From NCBI GenBank assembly GCA_938049335.1, contig CALIYX010000023.1, positions 62,001 through 126,000 of the forward strand: 64,000 bases of DNA. Direction: 5' to 3'. The DNA comes from an uncultured Clostridia bacterium. Its GTDB lineage: Bacteria; Bacillota; Clostridia; Peptostreptococcales; Anaerovoracaceae. Made by a program: the position numbers and the translations under genes. Positions 61,421 through 64,000 of the stretch are shown here, one piece after another (the first letter of the stretch is position 1; every line of letters begins with the position of its first letter). The notes under the pieces were generated by a model, which did no database searches, was not told where the DNA came from, and saw only the letters and a list, made by a program, of their open reading frames with translations.

Positions 61421-62796
61421 ATGTCATCTCCCTTCTGATTGAAGAACATTTTGTCCTTTCTCTCAATCATCTCATCTAATCTATTTATATAGTGTCCTAT
61501 GTTTGATACATTTGGAATTCTCTCGAGTCTATTTTCCTCGGGATAAAATCTTTTGCTTATAGCTCCTGCTCCAAGCGCCAAAATACTCTGATGCTCATCC
61601 ATAATCCTTATATTATAAAGTCCAGCTTTTCCAGGTTTACAATAACCAATATTTTCACCTGCTCCTGCCATGTGTTTTTGTCTATATAGATAATATGGCT
61701 TAAATCCTCTATTGCATAGAGTTTCAAAGCCCTTAGCGGTCATTGAGTTGGTTATATTTGACTGCTTATAATGAAAATCAGGGGCCTCATCCTTAAGCCT
61801 TGAAGCACGCTTTACAGCTAAGGAATGAACTGTAATATTATCAGCTCCAAGCCCAATAATTTTCTCTAATGAAGCATCAAAATCAGAGAGGTCTTCGCCT
61901 GGAAGTCCAGCTATCAAATCAGCATTGATGCTGTTAAAATCAAGGCTATGAGCTAGTTCAAAAGCTTTCTCGATCTCTAAAGGCGTATGCGAGCGTCCTA
62001 TAGTGATAAGCGTTTCTGGCTTCATTGACTGAGGATTAATGCTTATTCTCTCACATCCATGAGCTTTGATTATCTTTAGCTTTTCAAGATTAATGGTATC
62101 AGGTCTTCCAGCTTCTATAGTGTATTCTTTGGTATTAGCTATATCTAAATGCAGGTTTATTGCATCTAAAAGTCTATTGAGCTGACTTTCGTTTAATGTC
62201 GTAGGTGTTCCGCCACCAATATAGAGAGATTCAATATGAAACTCTGAGTCATCAAGCCTTGTTCCAATAGCTTTAATTTCACTAATCAAAGCATCGACAT
62301 AGGCCTCAAGCTTTTCATTTTCTGCTTGACTTGATATAAATGAGCAATATAGACATCTAGTCGGACAAAATGGAATCCCAATATACATTCCAACTGAGTT
62401 TTCTTTTGCCTTACCAAATGAAGCTATTTGATAGTCATACATTTTGGTAATCATATCTATCTTGCCATCGTCAATCAGATATTCATTTCTAAGTATTCGC
62501 CTAGCTTCATTAATTCCATGGGTATCAATAAGTTCACCGCAAAGCTTTACAGGTCTTATTCCTGTAAGTATTCCCCATTCAGGTCTAAGTCCGGTAGAAG
62601 CAGATAGCTTATGAAATATTTCTCTTTTAATAGCGTCCTTTGATTCTCCCATCAAAGCACTCTTAAGGTCAATTATCTCCTTATCATTATCGAGTCCATC
62701 TTCAAAAAGCTTATACTGAGTAGGCATTATGAATTGATCTATAAGCTCATATAAAAGCTCTGGTTTTGGATAGTTATATGCCTTAAACGCGTACAA
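61414..62796 (-). CDS. hemZ: HemZ-type radical SAM coproporphyrinogen dehydrogenase
   Basis: 460 residues. The cluster motif is IPFCPTRCLYCSF (C-x3-C-x2-C), followed by YIGGGTPTTLNESQL, EAGRPDTINLEKL, RISINPQSM, DLIAGLPGED and PYYLYRQKHMAG, which fit HemZ. It is about 40 residues shorter at its start than Bacillus HemZ as I recall it. Converts coproporphyrinogen III to protoporphyrinogen IX without oxygen, though no other heme genes are here and another radical-SAM role is possible. Overlaps the MBL gene by 14 nt. Confidence 0.85.
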   Translation of the reverse strand: MYAFKAYNYPKPELLYELIDQFIMPTQYKLFEDGLDNDKEIIDLKSALMGESKDAIKREIFHKLSASTGLRPEWGILTGIRPVKLCGELIDTHGINEARRILRNEYLIDDGKIDMITKMYDYQIASFGKAKENSVGMYIGIPFCPTRCLYCSFISSQAENEKLEAYVDALISEIKAIGTRLDDSEFHIESLYIGGGTPTTLNESQLNRLLDAINLHLDIANTKEYTIEAGRPDTINLEKLKIIKAHGCERISINPQSMKPETLITIGRSHTPLEIEKAFELAHSLDFNSINADLIAGLPGEDLSDFDASLEKIIGLGADNITVHSLAVKRASRLKDEAPDFHYKQSNITNSMTAKGFETLCNRGFKPYYLYRQKHMAGAGENIGYCKPGKAGLYNIRIMDEHQSILALGAGAISKRFYPEENRLERIPNVSNIGHYINRLDEMIERKDKMFFNQKGDDIC

Positions 62797-63406
62797 ATGG
62801 ATTGTACCTCTTTTCGGCCATTATAGATGTTTCCCCCATATGTCCAGGGCAAACTATAGTATCATCTGGAAGCACAAATAGCTTTGTTTTGATGGAATTA
62901 ATAAGTTCATCAAAATCTCCACCATAAAAATCTGTTCTACCAATCGACATCTGAAATAGTGTATCTCCACTGAATAGAATATTTCCACATAGTATGCACA
63001 TACCACCCTTTGTATGGCCTGGAGTATAGATGAATTTCATTGTCATATCACCACACTGAAGTTCCTGACCATCCTCTACCCAGATATCAGCAGTAACGGT
63101 TATGGGTCTACCATAAATTTCTATAGAAGAGTTCTGATATGGGCTCTCAAGCATTTCTTTCTCGTTTCTATGAGCCACAACCTTTGCATGTGGATAAAGA
63201 TCCTTAAGCTGCTCAACGCCACCTATATGGTCACCGTGTCCATGTGTCAATACTATGTACTCTAGATTAAGTTCGTTTTCTACGATAAAGCTGTTTAATT
63301 CTGGCTTATATCCACCTGGATCGACGATATAAGCGCTCTTTGTATCATCGTAAACGATGTATGCATTAACTTCATATGGTCCTGTAAAATAATGTTTAAC
63401 TTTCAA
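62783..63406 (-). CDS. Metallo-beta-lactamase-fold hydrolase (YqgX/glyoxalase II-like)
   Basis: 207 residues. Metal motif THGHGDHIGG, later histidines in YTPGHTKGG and CPGHMGE, and Asp in FSGDTLFQMSIGRTDFYGG. The short glyoxalase II-like family is commonly found between rel and hemZ or hisS. Its substrate is a thioester or similar, not known. Confidence 0.9.
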   Translation of the reverse strand: MKVKHYFTGPYEVNAYIVYDDTKSAYIVDPGGYKPELNSFIVENELNLEYIVLTHGHGDHIGGVEQLKDLYPHAKVVAHRNEKEMLESPYQNSSIEIYGRPITVTADIWVEDGQELQCGDMTMKFIYTPGHTKGGMCILCGNILFSGDTLFQMSIGRTDFYGGDFDELINSIKTKLFVLPDDTIVCPGHMGETSIMAEKRYNPFVRV

Positions 63407-63448
63407 AATATATATCCTTATTTATCTAAAACAATAATTTATGTGTAT

Positions 63449-64000
63449 TTATGACTTAGCTCTGTAAACATGTAGGACGCCTTCTATATTTCTTAGCGTT
63501 CGAAGCACCTTCTGCATTTGCTGAGTACTTGAGATTGAAAGAGTAAGCACAATGTTTACTTCTTCGTTTTTACCACTCTTTGCATTTACACCTGAGATAT
63601 GAACATCCATGTCCTCACATGCTCTAGAAATATCTGAAAACATATGTTTTCTATCGACAGTCACCATGCAAATATCAGCATCATATGACTTTCCTACCTT
63701 AAGGTCTTCCCATTCAACATCAATAAATCTAGCATGTTCACTCTCTGGTAGCGATGTCATATTAGAGCAATCTTTACGGTGAACAGATATTCCTCTTCCC
63801 TTGGTTATGAATCCAACAATTTCGTCACCAGGCACTGGGTTACAACACCTTGAAATTCTTATCATTAGGTTGTCTGAACCTTTGACCACGACACCAGGAT
63901 TATCTCTTCTAGTTTGATTATTCTTAGCTTTTTTGTTCTCATCAGCTATTATAGCCTTAAACTTTTCTTCTTCCTTTTGTGCTGCAAGTCTCTGTTCTTC
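63449..64000 (-). CDS. rel: Bifunctional (p)ppGpp synthetase/hydrolase Rel, C-terminal part
   Basis: Frame is open to the right edge, so only the last ~183 residues are seen; the GTG at 63889 is not the true start. The Cys-rich zinc-finger/RIS domain (RISRCCNPVPGDEIVGFITKGRGISVHRKDC) is followed by an ACT domain (about the last 75 residues, DICMVTVDRKHMFSDISRACED). Upstream is a Lys/Glu-rich stretch. In Firmicutes one Rel both makes and degrades (p)ppGpp on the ribosome; the catalytic half lies outside the window. It begins the long - strand run. Confidence 0.95.
   Translation of the reverse strand, partial: EEQRLAAQKEEEKFKAIIADENKKAKNNQTRRDNPGVVVKGSDNLMIRISRCCNPVPGDEIVGFITKGRGISVHRKDCSNMTSLPESEHARFIDVEWEDLKVGKSYDADICMVTVDRKHMFSDISRACEDMDVHISGVNAKSGKNEEVNIVLTLSISSTQQMQKVLRTLRNIEGVLHVYRAKS

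Noticed and set aside
63449..63889. Stand-alone ACT-domain protein
   Set aside because: The frame continues without stop to the window edge, and the CC-type zinc-finger segment shows it is the end of Rel.
1..64000. CRISPR arrays, insertion sequences, rRNA and tRNA genes
   Set aside because: No regularly spaced repeats, transposase motifs, tRNA-like GTTCRANNC arms with matching stems or rRNA text were recognised when reading both strands; a covariance search would be needed to exclude small RNAs.

Overview
This 64 kb window looks like a chromosomal segment of a low-GC, Gram-positive anaerobe of the class Clostridia. The evidence is the gene content (oxygen-independent HemZ, Fe-S type PurF, Obg/IreB/RNase J/YneA-type proteins), A+T-rich codon use rich in AGA and ATA, Gram-positive LexA boxes and strong Shine-Dalgarno sites. 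A lineage near Mogibacterium/Eubacterium-like oral or gut anaerobes is a guess, not something the sequence proves. No phage, transposon, CRISPR array, rRNA or tRNA gene was recognised.

Layout. All 24 genes from 1 to 27,362 are on the + strand. All 32 genes from 27,993 to 64,000 are on the - strand. The two blocks converge on a gene-free stretch of about 630 bp (27,363-27,992). The + block holds a MATE exporter (cut by the left edge), cinA-recA, rplU-rpmA-obg, an HD/radical-SAM fusion with its DUF2344 partner, comEA, a DUF896 protein, iscS-iscU, a phosphohexomutase, alaS, ireB, ruvX, and a purine operon (purE-F-M-N-O, free-standing AICAR formyltransferase, purD, purL). The - block, in transcription order from the right edge, is rel (cut), an MBL hydrolase, hemZ, hisS, aspS, nadD, yqeK, rsfS, leuS, RNase J; then efp, mltG, trmR, trhP, a CNNM/CBS protein, a translational GTPase-nuclease fusion; then asp23, nusB, a TsaD paralogue, xseA, xseB, ispA, dxs, tlyA; an aminotransferase; then mutS, mutL, miaA, a XerS-like recombinase, a YnbB-type PLP enzyme and a VTT membrane protein; and last a yneA-like SOS gene with its own promoter.

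How the genes work together. Much of the right half is translation and RNA metabolism: aminoacyl-tRNA synthetases, EF-P, RsfS, NusB, TlyA, RNase J, tRNA wobble-uridine modification and stringent response. The purine operon covers most IMP steps, with the last two split between PurO and a stand-alone AICAR transformylase. RecA and the YneA-like protein form an SOS set: each has LexA-type operators at a well-formed promoter. 

The most notable items are: (1) a TetM-like GTPase fused to a YacP/Rae1-like NYN endoribonuclease; (2) a dif-like inverted repeat in the convergent gap, 3 kb from a XerS-like recombinase, suggesting a chromosome terminus; (3) a yneA-like gene whose promoter carries three LexA-like boxes; (4) an L27 without the Firmicutes N-terminal extension, together with absence of the usual protease gene; (5) an L21 with an added SAP/HeH-like tail; (6) an HD-radical SAM fusion. 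All functional calls come from reading motifs by eye; no database search was run.
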